Assembly: GCA_002104935.1 (NCBI GenBank)
Contig: MCGT01000007.1
Coordinates: 1-64,000 of the forward strand
Source: Hesseltinella vesiculosa
Lineage: Eukaryota; Mucoromycota; Mucoromycetes; Mucorales; Cunninghamellaceae
DNA length: 64,000 bases
Direction of reading: 5' to 3'
In this document: positions 31,921-43,686 of the stretch, piece after piece
How positions within the stretch are numbered: the stretch's first letter is position 1
Layout: each line of letters opens with the position of its first letter
Made by a program: the position numbers and the translations under genes
The notes under the pieces: model-generated
The model's database searches: none
The model's input: the letters and a program-made list of their open reading frames with translations, nothing else
Told to the model about the DNA's origin: nothing

Positions 31921-32490
31921 ATGGCCACACCTGCACAATCACAAGTGGAACGATCACAAGATCTCGATTCTCTATGTCATTTGGAAACAGTGCAAGTTGA
32001 TTGGGGATGGGGGTGATGCGATATGAGAAAGAAACAAAGCTCATTGCCTCCCTTTCTTTTTTCTTTCAAAATAGCTTCCAAGAACATGGTTACGACGATG
32101 GGTATCGAGCTGGTGAGCAATCAGGCGAGCTGGAAGGTCGTCTTCATGGCTGTGAAAAAGCATGTGAACTTGGTCGCGAGATTGGCTTTTATCAAGGCTG
32201 TATCGACGGTTGGCAGGAGCTTGCGTTGTTGCATGGCGACAAGATTAATCCAAGGTAAAAAAACATTCTCCCTTCCTTTTCTGCTGAGCCTCTCACACCT
32301 GTTTTTTAGAGCTCTGCGACATATGGAAGCGTTGCGTAACATGATTGCGGAATTTCCAAGGACCAATGATGCCACGGCGGATATGTATGGACTACGGGAC
32401 AAGATGAAAAACAAGTATCGCGTGATTGTGTCTTTATTGCGGGTTCAACACAAATACAACATGACCGATGCCCCTAAACTTAACTTTTAA
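31921..32490 (+). CDS. LTO1: LTO1-like protein (Yae1/Lto1 adaptor family)
   Basis: Lto1 with Yae1 delivers Fe-S cluster machinery to Rli1/ABCE1, needed for ribosome function. Three exons (31921-32012, 32075-32254, 32310-32490) join in frame to 150 residues. Diagnostic is the Gly-every-four pattern, HGYDDGYRAGEQSGELEGRL, continuing into the EIGFYQG segment shared with human ORAOV1/LTO1. The first donor, GTGATG, is weaker than its neighbours but is the only one that keeps frame and leaves a 62 bp intron. It sits 210 bp upstream of the RNA polymerase I gene on the same strand. Confidence 0.8.
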
Positions 32491-32702
32491 AAAATAGTAG
32501 CATCTGTAATAGATCATACCCTTTCTATCTTATAAAAGTAACGTTGCCCTTATTCATGCAAAAAAAAAAAAAAAGCGCCTTGGTGACTGTGGCTTGGCTG
32601 GGCGGGAACAGAACAAAGGTGGCGCCTGGATTTTTTTTTTCTTCTTCTTCTTCAGCTATTTTTTTTTTTTAACTAGATCCTTTTCGATTGTTACTTCCTA
32701 CA

Positions 32703-35700
32703 ATGAATATTTCTCTTCCTGTAGGTGCCGAAATCGACTCGGTATCATTCTCTTTTTATGAGCCCGAGGAAATCCGTAAGATCTCGGTGAAGCAAATCGT
32801 CAATCCTGTCATTTTTGACAACTTGGGTCATCCTACCAAAGGCGGTCTGTATGATCCTGCTCTTGGCCCTTTCCAAAAGGCTCAACTGTAAGCGATCTGC
32901 TTTTATTCTTTAGAATAACACTCAAATGAACCCACTTCTTTTATTTATTAGGTGTACCACCTGTAGCCAATCAGGCAGTAAATGTCCTGGTCACTTTGGC
33001 CACATTGATCTTCCTATCCCTGTCTACAATGCCCTCTTCTTTGACAAGTTGTATGCTATCCTACGTGCCCACTGTGTCTATTGTCATAAATTCAAAGTCC
33101 CGGCCACAGAGGTAGGCACGCTCTCTGACAACGTTAAAAAAATAGCCCATTCACGCCTTCTTTTTTCTTGTAGCAAAAACGAGTGTCTGCCAAATTGAAA
33201 TTGTTGGAACGTGGGCTTGTGCGTGAAGCCCAAAATGTCGATGAATTCTATGTCCAGGTGACTGTCAAGGGCAAAAAGGAAACCGTCGATGATGCTGATG
33301 AAGAAATGGGTGAAGAAGTATTTGCCAATGCTGAAGAATACCTTGAGCATCTTGGTAAGCATCCCAAAAGAGAACGCCCTTCTCCCTGTTTCATTGTGCT
33401 GACAGACTTCCCATAGACAAATATGTGGCCGACTGTCTGGCTGATCGTGATTTACGCAACGCATCGGCTGCCAGCTACAAGGTGACGGTGATCAATGAAG
33501 TGCGTCGTCAAGTCATCCTCAAGTTTATGCAAAAATGTGTGGCTGCCAAGCGCTGTATGCACTGTGACAGCATCAACTCGCCCTTCCGTCGCGAAGGCTG
33601 TGCCAAGATCTTCTTGACCCCCTTGAAGAAGAAAGAGCAGATCAAGATGGACGGCCGCCCCGGTGCCGACAAATTCAACCCAAGCGACCAAAAGTACCTG
33701 ACCCCTTATGATGTACGCAAGATGGTCCGCGGCTTGTTTGCAAAGGAAAAGGAGATGGTCACCCTTCTGTTCGGCTCCCGCAACCCCCATGTGCCCATGC
33801 ACATCCGCAGTCCTTCCTTCCACATGTACTTTATCGAAGCCTTGGCCGTTGCCCCCACCCGCTTCCGCCCTCCTTCGGTCATGGGTGAAAAGATCTTTGA
33901 AAGCGCCCAAAACGAGCTGATGGCCGCCATTCTGCGCCAATGCCACACCGTGCGCGACATGTCTGACGAACTGCGCAAGGCCAACAACGCCGAGCCTGTC
34001 GACAAGGAGCTTGTCCAACGCCGCACCCAATACTTTGTCGACAAAATCATCGATCTCCAACACGCCGTCAACTCCTTTATCGACTCCACCCGCAACCCTA
34101 ACAACCCACCCCAGGGCCAAACCAACCCCCCCGGTATCCGCCAGCTCCTGGAAAAGAAGGAAGGTCTGTTCCGTAAGCACATGATGGGTAAACGTGTCAA
34201 CTACGCCGCCCGCTCAGTCATCTCGCCTGATCCTAACATCGAAACTTCCGAAATCGGTATCCCACCTGTCTTTGCCACCAAGCTCACCTACCCTGAACCC
34301 GTCACGCCCTACAACATCAAGGAGCTGCGCCAAGCCGTCATCAACGGCCCCAACAAATGGCCCGGCGCCACCCACGTCCAAAACGAAGACCAGTCGATCG
34401 ATGTCCTCGCCGACCTCTCCATCGAATCCCGTGTTGCCCTTGCCAACTCGCTCCTCGCCTCCCAAAGCACCAGCTCTGGCGCCGAGATCTACCCCACCCG
34501 TACCCAAACAATCAACAAAAAGGTCTTCCGCCACTTGCGCAACGGCGACATGCTGCTACTCAACCGTCAGCCCACCCTGCACAAACCCTCCATCATGGCC
34601 CACAAGGCCCGTGTCCTGCCCGGCGAAAAGACCATCCGCATGCACTACGCCAACTGTAACACTTACAATGCCGATTTCGACGGTGATGAAATGAATATCC
34701 ATTTCCCCCAAAACGAAATCGCCCGTGCCGAAGCCGCCACCATCGCCAATACCGACAACCAATACCTCGTGCCCACCAGCGGTAACCCCCTCCGTGGCCT
34801 GATCCAAGACCACGTCGTGTCCGGTGTCTGGATGACCTGCCGCGACTGCTTCTTTACCAAGGAACAGTACCAGCAATTCCTCTATGGCTCCCTCCGCCCT
34901 GAAGTCGACGGCACTGGCAATGGCCGCATCCTCACCCTACCTCCCACCATCTTCAAGCCCCAACCCCTTTGGACTGGTAAACAAGTTGTACGTTTTTCAA
35001 AAAAAAAAAAAAAAAAACCTCCATGCTTACTTTTCCCCTTCCACCAGATTTCTACTATCTTGTTGAATTTGACCTACGGCAAGGCTCCTTTGAACATGAC
35101 ATCCACAAGCAAAGTGCCAGGTCGATTCTGGGGTCCTGACTTTGAAGACGACGCCAACGTGTTGGTGTTTGATGGTGAATTGTTGCGAGGTGTGCTGGAT
35201 AAGTCTCAATTCGGTGCCACCGCCTATGGTCTGGTACACTCGGTGTATGAAATCTATGGTCCCGAATCAGCCGGAAAACTGCTCAGCATCTTTGGCCGTC
35301 TATTCACCAAGTTTGTTCAATGGCACGGCTTCACCTGTCGTATGGATGATTTGCTCTTGACCAACGAAGGTGACCAATGGCGTCGTGACATCCTGGACGG
35401 TGGTAAGAACCTTGGTATCGAAGCCCACTTGGAATTCCTCGGTCTCGACGACATTGCCAAAACCGCCTCCAAAGACGTCCTCGACAAAGGTATATACCAA
35501 TATTTTTTTTTTTTTTTGAAAGTCTCACCTCTTTCTTTCCTCTCCCCGCAGAATTCAAGGCGCGCATGTTGGAAGTGTCCCACGATGATACCAAATTGGC
35601 TGGCTTGGATAATGCCATGAAATCCAAGATGAACAAGCTGACCAGTTCCATCACCCAAAAGTGTCTGCCCAACGGTCTTGTCCGCAAATTCCCTGAAAAC

Positions 35701-38111
35701 GACATGCAAATGATGACAGTGTCTGGTGCCAAGGGCTCCAACGTCAATGCTGCCCAGATCTCTTGTATGCTGGGTCAACAGGAACTTGAAGGTCGTCGTG
35801 TGCCTCTCATGATTTCCGGTCGCTCGCTGCCCTCCTTCCGTCCCTTTGACACAAGTGCCCGTGCTGGTGGCTACATCAGTGGCCGTTTCTTGACTGGTAT
35901 TCGCCCTCAGGAATACTACTTCCATTGTATGGCCGGTCGTGAAGGTCTGATCGATACTGCCGTCAAGACCGCCAACTCGGGTTATCTGCAACGCTGTTTG
36001 ATCAAGCACTTGGAAGGGGTCAAGGTCCACTATGATTACACCGTGCGCGACTCGGATGGGTCTGTGCTCCAATTCCAGTATGGTGAAGACTCGCTGGACG
36101 TCATCAAGGCCAAATACCTCGACCAATACAGCTTCTCCGCTCACAACTTTGAATCCCTCTCCCAGAAATACAACCCCAAGGCCGCTCTGGCCTCTTTGGA
36201 AACCAAGGAAGGTGAAAGCTATGCCAAGAAGGCGCTCAAGAAGCCCGGCAAATACGACCCTGCTCTATCCGTCTACAACCCCGGCAAGCATCTCGGTGTG
36301 GTATCAGAGCGCTTTGCTCTGTCGATGCAAAAATACCTCGACAGCAACCCCGACGACATGCCTTTTAACAAGGACCAAGAACTCAGCAAGAACAGCCAGC
36401 GCTTTGCCTCGCTGTCCCGCTCAAAGTACAAGGCTCTCATGCACCTCAAGTACCTGCATAGCTTGGTCGACGCCGGTGAAGCCGTTGGTTTGCTCGCTGC
36501 CCAATCTGTCGGTGAACCTTCGACCCAGATGACCCTCAACACCTTCCATTTCGCCGGTTACGGTGCCGCCAACGTCACCTTGGGTATTCCCCGTCTTCGT
36601 GAAATCCTCATGACCGCCGCCATGAAGAACAAGACGCCCACCATGTTGATGCCCCTGCTGCCCGAGGCCGCCGACAAGCCTGAGCTAGCCCGCCGCTTTA
36701 CCAAGTCGGTCTCACGCACCTTGCTGTCTGAACTCATCGACCGCATCCAAGTCAAGGAACAAACCACCCCCAAGACCGCCAAGAACGGCTACCAGCGTTC
36801 CAAGATTTACACTGTTCGCCTCGATCTGTTCTCTGAAGACGAATATGCCGATGAGTACTGCGTCAATAAGCAGCAAGTCAAGATTAGTCTGGCCTACGCC
36901 TTCTTGCCCAAACTCGAAGAAGCTATCCGCAAAGACATCAAGGGCCGCAAGCTGCACAACATCGCTGAAGGCCACAAAGCCCTCGACTCGGCCCGTGATG
37001 CTGCCATGGAAGAAGAAGGCGAAGTCCAAGAACGTAATGGCATGGGTAAGCCTTAGATGACGAAAAAAAAAGGGGAGATATTTATTTATTTATTTATTTT
37101 TTTGCCTTTTCAGCTCAAGAAGAAAACGATGGCGATGCTTCCGATGTCCGTCTGGCTGCCAAGGCTCGTGACTATGCAAGTTACATGGAAGAAGAAAGCG
37201 ACAAGCCCAAGGACGTCGATGACCTTGAGGCTGAAGTGGCTGCTCTGGATCTAGAGGAAGAAGGTGAACCAATGGATGAAGACGAACGACCTGCCAAGCA
37301 CCGCGACCCAGCCCAATTTGCCCGCTCGCTGATCGACCGCAGTCTGTACGTCACCCGCTTCAAGTTTGACGAAGACAATGGTGCTTGGTGCGAATTCGAC
37401 ATGCAATTCTCCGCCTCGACCAAGAAGATCCTCATGGTTCAATTTGCCGAACAAGCCGCCGCCAAGGCTGTCGTCCACGAAGTCAAGGGCATCGATCGCT
37501 GCTTTGAATATATCAACCCCGAAGAAAACGACAAACAGGTAAATCTTAAAAAAAACGCCTCGCCAGATTTTGGATAGCTTACTTTTATGACAATGTTATA
37601 GAAACGCTTGCAAACTGAGGGTGTCAACCTGCGTGGCATGTGGCCTTATAGCGATCTGATCGATGTCAATGCCATTGTCACAAACAGCATCGGTGCCGTC
37701 TTGGAAACCTATGGTGTAGAAGCTGCTCGTAATGCCGTCATCAACGAAGTCCAAAGTGTCTTTAGTGTCTATGGTATCAACGTCAACCGTCGCCACTTGA
37801 CCTTGATTGCCGATTACATGACATTTGAAGGTGGCTTCAAGGCCTTCAACCGTATCTCCATGAACTCCAACGTGTCTCCCTTTTTGAAGATGTCATTTGA
37901 ATCCACTTGTAAATTCTTGACCGATGCCACCCTGTAAGTGCCTCTTTCTTTTTTTTTTTTTTTTTTTGTACTCATCACTGTGCTCCCTCGTATTAGGCAT
38001 GGTGACTTTGATACATTGGATTCGCCATCGGCTCGTATTGTCCTCGGCAAGGTCGTCGAAGGCGGCACTGGTTCCTTTGAAGTGCTGCAACCATTGACTC
38101 AAGCTCAATAG
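32703..38111 (+). CDS. RPA190: DNA-directed RNA polymerase I largest subunit RPA190
   Basis: Catalytic subunit that transcribes rDNA. Nine exons (32703-32887, 32952-33111, 33174-33354, 33417-34987, 35048-35489, 35552-37045, 37114-37538, 37602-37933, 37997-38111) join in frame to 1634 residues, close to yeast Rpa190 (1664). The N-terminus has the Pol I form FYEPEEIRKISVKQI and the zinc site CTTCSQSGSKCPGHFGH. The catalytic metal motif NADFDGDEMNIHFPQ is intact. The clamp and trigger-loop regions (GLIDTAVKTANSGYLQR, GEPSTQMTLNTFHFAG) are present. An acidic insertion (EEESDKPKDVDDLEAEV) in the jaw is a Pol I trait. The ending GGTGSFEVL is the Pol I C-terminal signature. Polyadenylation candidate near 38,280. 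Confidence 0.97.
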
Positions 38112-38491
38112 ACACCCCCTCATTTTTTTATCCTCTTTATTGCTAGCATCCCCCACCCCTTTTTTTTCATAATGTAGATACTTCATGATGCACTTGCCAC
38201 TCTTTTTTGACTATCCCCCTTGCCCCCTTTTTTTCATTCTTCTATAAGCTTTTTTTGTTCATAAGTAGACTTGTTCAAAAATAAAAAATGGCTAACATTT
38301 TCTCATCAAAGTAAGACGGTGACCCCACCACGGTTTAGATAGAGTTTTGGAAACAGGGGGGTTTTTATTTTGCACACAGGTAGTTTAAAACAAAAAAAAA
38401 AAGCGAAAATTAGAGGCGACCAGATGGCCGGTGCAAGTACAGAGTTAAGGGAATAGGTGGAAAGGCAACGAGCTGAGTTACAGGAGCAAGC
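38112..38491. other. Convergent 3' spacer
   Basis: 380 bp between the stop codons of two converging genes, with T tracts and AATAAA-type signals. No gene seen. Confidence 0.6.
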
Positions 38492-39091
38492 TTAGACAAC
38501 TTCATCAAAGTAGTCATTCAAGTCAAAGACAGACAAGCCGTTCATGTGCAAAAGTTGGAGGACAGCAATCAAACCATTTTCCTTGCTCAGGGTCTTGGTG
38601 GCGATACTGGACACGTCCTTGGTAGGCACGGCTTCGGTGATATCACTGGTGGGCGAGTTCTCCTTGGTAGGCAGGATCTCGCTCACAACACCGGTAGCGT
38701 TTTCGGTAGTGTCGCCGTTGATGGTTTCAGTGACGCCTTCTGTCGTGTCTTTGGAGATAATGTCGCCGGCAGGCTCTTTGACAGCACCTCCTTCGCCAAG
38801 AACACCAGTTGCACTTTCTTCGCCAAGAACGCTAGTTGCACCTTCTTTGCCAAGAACACCAGTGACGTTCTCGACAATCTCGCCTGCTGGTAAATTACCG
38901 CCTCCAGTGGTAAGCTCCGTAGCGCCATCACCGCCACCTGTGAGAGTGTTAACAACTTGATCAACAGCGTCTGTGGCAGTGGTTGAGATTTCTTGGCGGG
39001 CTTGCAAACCAGTGCTTTCGCCAATTGGACGGGCCATCATGCCAGGCACAGTCATGGCAAGAGCAAGAACGAACCATTGAGTAGAGACCAT
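38492..39091 (-). CDS. Secreted Ser/Thr/Gly-rich protein, ARPIG family member 1
   Basis: Single exon, 199 residues, lineage-specific. N-terminus MVSTQWFVLALAMTVPGMMA is a signal peptide, followed by RPIG. The mature part is rich in Thr, Gly, Glu and Val with imperfect repeats of a GVLGEEGAT-like unit, and sequons (ENVT, ENAT). It ends in a helix (LIAVLQLLHMNGLSVFDL). The signal region and the ARPIG junction match the protein at 48443-49660 (MV..W....A....PG..ARPIG), so the two are paralogues despite different bodies. TATA box at 39161-39170. It may be a surface or effector-like protein; function unknown. Confidence 0.8.
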   Translation of the reverse strand: MVSTQWFVLALAMTVPGMMARPIGESTGLQARQEISTTATDAVDQVVNTLTGGGDGATELTTGGGNLPAGEIVENVTGVLGKEGATSVLGEESATGVLGEGGAVKEPAGDIISKDTTEGVTETINGDTTENATGVVSEILPTKENSPTSDITEAVPTKDVSSIATKTLSKENGLIAVLQLLHMNGLSVFDLNDYFDEVV

Positions 39092-41272
39092 TTTGATGTT
39101 TTTTGCTTTTGAATAAAGATAACAATAATAATAAAAAAATTCTACGTATAAACCATCGTCTTTATATAAGCGCAGAAAAAAAAATTGATTTGCACAAAAT
39201 CAGATTCGAGGAGTTTATTTCTTCCGTTTTCAGATCGAGGACTAGGTGAAGAAGATCTTCTATGTGACCCTCTCCCCCCCCTTTTTTTTTTTTTTTTTTT
39301 TTTACTATACTATACAAAACCAAGTGCACAGATCAATACAATGTCAATTCCAGGGAGTAGGGCAACCAAACCAAGAACGTTTGTCCCTTTCTTTTTGACG
39401 TTTTTGCCTTGTGACAACGTCATCCTGAAAGAAGCTCTCATCGTTTTCATGAGATTAAATACCAGTCGATCATGGAAATAGATATGAAAAAGTCGGCTTC
39501 GCTTGCTTTGGGCGATCCCCGTTTTCATGTCATTTTGTTTGCAATTGATTTCAATTAAAATCTGTATGACATCGGGGTTTAAATAGCAGGCTGCGTGCCA
39601 AAAAAAATCGGGCAAGGGATCGGGAGATGTTTTAGGGCAATGCATGGTTCCCCAGCGGAGTGAGCTTTTCAGGTCAAAGAGCGTAGTTTTTTTTTTTTTT
39701 TTTTTTTTTTCGTTCACATGGTCATACCTGTCCCTCTCATTTATTGAAAAAAAGGGAGCCGGGATAAGTGGGGATGGTGCAGCCGGGGAAGAATGCTTCT
39801 TGAATTGGTGACCTCCCCTGCCCCCCTTTTTTTTACCCATCTCCTTGATGATTTCGCTGTCCTGCTTTTCATCCCTGGTTACACATTTCGCCCTGACGGT
39901 AAAAAACGTGTGTTGATTTCCAGCTCGCTGACGACAGCCGCTGTCAACTTGCAAGAAAACTGCTACCGCCTCGAAAAAAATCCAACGTGTAGGTTCTCCA
40001 GGTTATCGAGAGGAAGGCAGGCATCTTGTGTTTCGTTGATGGTTAGAAAAAAAAGGATCCAAAAAAGTTGTCCGAGGAAAAAGCGACCCTATTTTCCGTT
40101 TTCTCTCTTTGTCGTCACGGTTCTCGCACTCTTCTCTGGATACGGTGAATGTTTTTCAGTGTTTGGTAATCTCACACAGCACATAGTCACAAATGTGGTC
40201 GAGTTAAAATAAAGATAATAGTTACAAAGATATCCTGGCTCATCACTAGAAAAAATGAATCTCTTAATTTCCTTTTTAATTTTGCAATAGGCCATGGATT
40301 GAACCTTGGTTTTGAACCCAGAAACGATCTTTTAATATCCTTGTTGTAACGAGGCTACTAATATCTCTATCCATAAGCAAGCACATTATATGAAATTGCG
40401 AATATTTGAAAATATCAAAACGGTTACACGTTTGCATGTCGTGACGGGGATCAGTAACTCACCCTCACCACCTTCATTTATTTTAATTGGCGCCGTTGAT
40501 ACTGTATGATGCTTTTACAAAGGATTCTTATTCTCTTCACAGGGCATCCTTATAATACCCTCCTACCCGGTGAAAGTTTAAATCTGAGCTCTATACATCT
40601 CTGTGATACTTAATAAGCAGCAGCCATGTTTGCCAACCAATGGACTATGATTCAGTCGATCAAGACGCCAAGACGATTCTGAAAAGATGTCAACCGATCT
40701 CACCGCTTCCAAATCGACGGCAAAAGCCATTGAAAATCTATGACATTGCATTCAATTTCATTAAATTGATCGTCTGCCAAGCTGCTTCCTCATCAGCTAA
40801 ACAGCAAAAAAAAAAAAAAAAATACATCGACCATATTCACAAAGTGTGGGTTTCCAAGTCGATGTGCCAGGTCACCATTTTTCGGAACATCCCGTCATGA
40901 CCAATAGCTGTTGAATATATGTTTTACTATTAAGGAGTTGTTTGCGTTTGGCTGGTTCCTCTGGTGAGCCTTTTCCTGTTGGCTGCGACTATCGTCAGAG
41001 AGCAATTTTCAATAGGGCATCACGACTTTAACTGAAAAAGGGGGGGTTGAAATTTATCAAGGGGTCGGTGCACTTTATCAGTGCTTATAAAGTATTTTTG
41101 ATTCTTTGGATATAATAGGTTCGAGACGACACGACATGGTGCCATGACTGGATGGCATATTTCATATTTTTTATTTTTTAGTTTTTATTTTTTTTCTGAA
41201 GGCTCAAAAAAAAAAAAAGAAAGAGATGATGGCGACAAAAAAAAAAGAGGACTTGATTTTATGAAAAAAAAA
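39092..41272. other. Gene-poor region
   Basis: 2.2 kb without a supported gene. A 214-codon minus-strand frame (39310-39954) starts with TTG, crosses a poly-A and a purine tract and has no domain I recognise; it may be a decayed coding fragment. T/A homopolymers at 39281-39303 and 39688-39710. Confidence 0.5.
39161..39170 (-). promoter_or_regulatory. TATA box of ARPIG gene 1
   Basis: CTTATATAAA on the minus strand, 70 bp upstream of the ATG at 39091. Confidence 0.65.
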
Positions 41273-41590
41273 CTATCGATTGGACACACACCGAGCCACT
41301 TCCGAAACAATTTTCTCCATGATGAGGAGTTGCTGGCGTTGGTCTCTCTGCAACTCGTCACCGATGATATCCTCACACTTCATCGAACAACAAGCGCCCA
41401 AATGGACGACCCAGCTTCGGTACGTGCTTGCTTTGATCCAATCTTTCTTGAACAATTCGTTGACATGATTGTTTAAAGGCGATTCCAAAAGCATTTCGCC
41501 ATGTTTGTTTCTTATTTCCAAAATTTGATTTTGCAGTAGGCTCGAAATTTTTTTGCTTTTGCCCACTAAAAAAAAAGCGAGTAAAATCAA
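41273..41590 (-). other. Unassigned open frame, possible coding fragment
   Basis: A helical, charged 105-codon frame ending in TAG (41273). It includes LLESPLNNHVNELFKKDWIK and DELQRDQRQQLLIMEKIVSE, and its codon use looks protein-like. I do not recognise it, and it has no clear start. It may be the end of a decayed gene next to the Fanzor-like fragment. Confidence 0.35.
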
Positions 41591-41639
41591 ATGGTCCGCT
41601 TTCTTGCCCTTTTTTCTCCAACTTACTGGGCATTATTCG

Positions 41640-41899
41640 TGCCATAATTCTTGCCTCCGTACATCAAGATATTGACACACTCGGCTAGCAGCTTTTGCTT
41701 GGTAACATAGGCCACAAACCTTGTATTTGCAAAGTTGGCACCAAAGAACTCGGTTAGGCTTGGGAGGGATCGGTAAACTTAACAGGCGTATGCAATCCAT
41801 CTTCGGATGGACACTGTCTCTATGGTCGGCAAGGCGTTGAGCAGGTTGGCGATTCCATTTCGCTGTGTTGCCGGCGGCCCATGTGCCCAGATCGGGCAT
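41640..41899 (-). pseudogene. Fanzor-like (eukaryotic TnpB) mid-protein fragment with in-frame stop
   Basis: Reading the frame that contains GIANLLNALPTIETVS, IRRWIAYAC and, after one in-frame TAA (about 41,779), LTEFFGANFANTRFVAYVTK and LLAECVNILMYGGKNYG. From memory this matches the stretch between the first and second RuvC motifs of Fanzor proteins of Mucorales (a short helix pair ending P..T/S, then a KQK...GG.KYG block). No catalytic Glu region is found further on. Called a fragment with low-to-moderate confidence; a profile search is required. Confidence 0.35.
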
Positions 41900-41938
41900 A
41901 GAATTCTGGGTTCGCCATACGGACGGCCCCCTTTTGGT

Positions 41939-43686
41939 TCATGTCAATTTTGGCGTGGTGGGGATTGCGGATGGGCTGTCGACATGCTGATGGACACAAG
42001 TCTCCAATTGGTCAAGCAACACAGCTTCGTTCACTTCGTCAATGGTTGCCTCTAAAAAGGCTTTCCACTTGAACAATGCCTTGATGGTGTTTTTGAACAG
42101 AGGCAGTTCTTTGGCATCCTTCGGCACAAATAAGCTTGACGTTGCCTTGGCAACATAGAAACCTCGTACGTTTTGCAATACATACATATACCCGAATATT
42201 CCTAATAAGATACATATCAAAATAAAGATAGTCGAGAGATCAAGGTCTTTGGTTCTTCCTCCAGTTGAAAACATACCAACAAAATCAATGGCCATGACTT
42301 TGTTGAGCTTGGTTTTTGAGAGCAAAGACATTTGGTTTAAGATGGAGGCATTGGTGCGAAGATTTTTTGATTGTTGCTTCATGGCTAGGCGGCTTGTTTG
42401 CTTTGCTTTCCATTCGTTGGATGAAACCTCAACGAGAGAGCCCTGCACCTTCAGCAAGAGGTCAATCTTTCTACCAAATCCTGTGGTTGGGTCGCAGTTG
42501 TTTGACTGCATCTCCAGTCTGGTTGAGCTTGACACTGTTTCACCGCTATACGCAAAAAAAAAAAAAAAAAATCAATGTGGATCTGATGGACGGTGACTGT
42601 AACAGTAAAACCACTCGACATACTCCATCATAACCAAATCAAGATCACAGAGCAAAAAATCCAAAAGAATAGCAAATCGCCGGTATACAGTGAGCTCGGA
42701 CGCGTTATCATCGATACGTTTGTCGAAGTATTCTACACTGCCAAACAAAAAAAAAAAAAAAAATAAGCATTCAAGAAGCACAGCACAGAGGAGCGGACTT
42801 GCACAATGTTCAGGATGCAAAGCATCTTGTACGAATCAGAATCCTGCTCATTTTCATCAATCAGCCTTGACTTTTCCAAGTAAATTCGCTTCAATAGTGA
42901 GGCAGCATCCTTGTTGTTATCGATAATGTCGTTCATAAGCTGAATCATGCACAGGTCAAGTGTATCCTCGAGATCATCACCACGATGCAAGACATTTTGT
43001 ACAGCTTTGACCACAGACGAAGTCCAGCTGGCTTGGGGTAAGCAAATTTTGAATGACAGATTGCATGGTGCTGTCAAGCAGGTTCACAATTTTCGACAGC
43101 AACAACCTGCACCAAAGTTGGACAAAGATGAGATATTTCATTCTATTTTTTTTTTTCGACGCTTACTTTAGCAGCTCCGTTTCTGTCAGGGTCAAAGTCT
43201 CACGGGAGAGCAACTCCAGCACATAGTCATCCAAGCGTTGCTCGATAGAGTCGCCGTTTGTGAACATGGTCGAGATAGCTTCTCTATCCTGCTCATCCAG
43301 GTCACCCGAAAACTAGCAAAAATGGAGGTTAATGCACTAAGCCTACCTCTGACACTCGTATTTTATGCATGTACCTTTTTCCTTGCCAATTCGAATAATT
43401 TTTTTGTGTGCTGGGCATTGTGGTCGACAAATGGGCTGACATGAATCAAGTCTTCGGATTGGCCATTGCTGGCGTCAGCTTGCGGTTCCTGAGTAGCACA
43501 GCTGGCTTGAGGTTGAGGGGTATATGATCGAGGCTCGTGGGAATCTGTTTCCACAGCAACGGCAGTGGCACTGGCAAGGGGTTCTTTGGAACTGGCCTCC
43601 AGCTCAAACAATGACTTGGCTTCCATAGTGGCCATGTCGGCGGAAGCGGTCAGGACTTCCAATGAGTTTTCAGCGTATTTCTTCAT
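41939..43686 (-). pseudogene. Decayed lineage-specific gene ('SNEWK' family), possible insert
   Basis: Exons on the minus strand: 43686-43375 (ATG, MKKYAENSLEVL), 43312-43167 (FSGDLDEQDREAISTMF), 43106-42803 (with a frame change inside), then 42737 onwards (DKRIDDNASELTVYRRFAIL). Next comes the block FGRKIDLLLKVQGSLVEVSS followed by SNEWKA, QQSKNLRTNASIL, and, after an intron, GIFGYMYVLQNVRGFYVAKA, ending at TGA/TAA near 41939. I recall this pattern (RKID....SNEWK..., QQ.KN.R.N..IL, G..GYMY) as a large uncharacterised family in Mucorales with no assigned function. One intron (42738-42802) is GC-AG. A frame break between SVIQNLL and TSSVVKAV marks it as decayed or mis-sequenced. It lies between two Fanzor-like fragments. 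Confidence 0.45.

Noticed and set aside
33452..34180. 242-codon antisense frame in RPA190
   Set aside because: It mirrors a GC-richer conserved coding exon and has no domain; it is a shadow of the sense gene.
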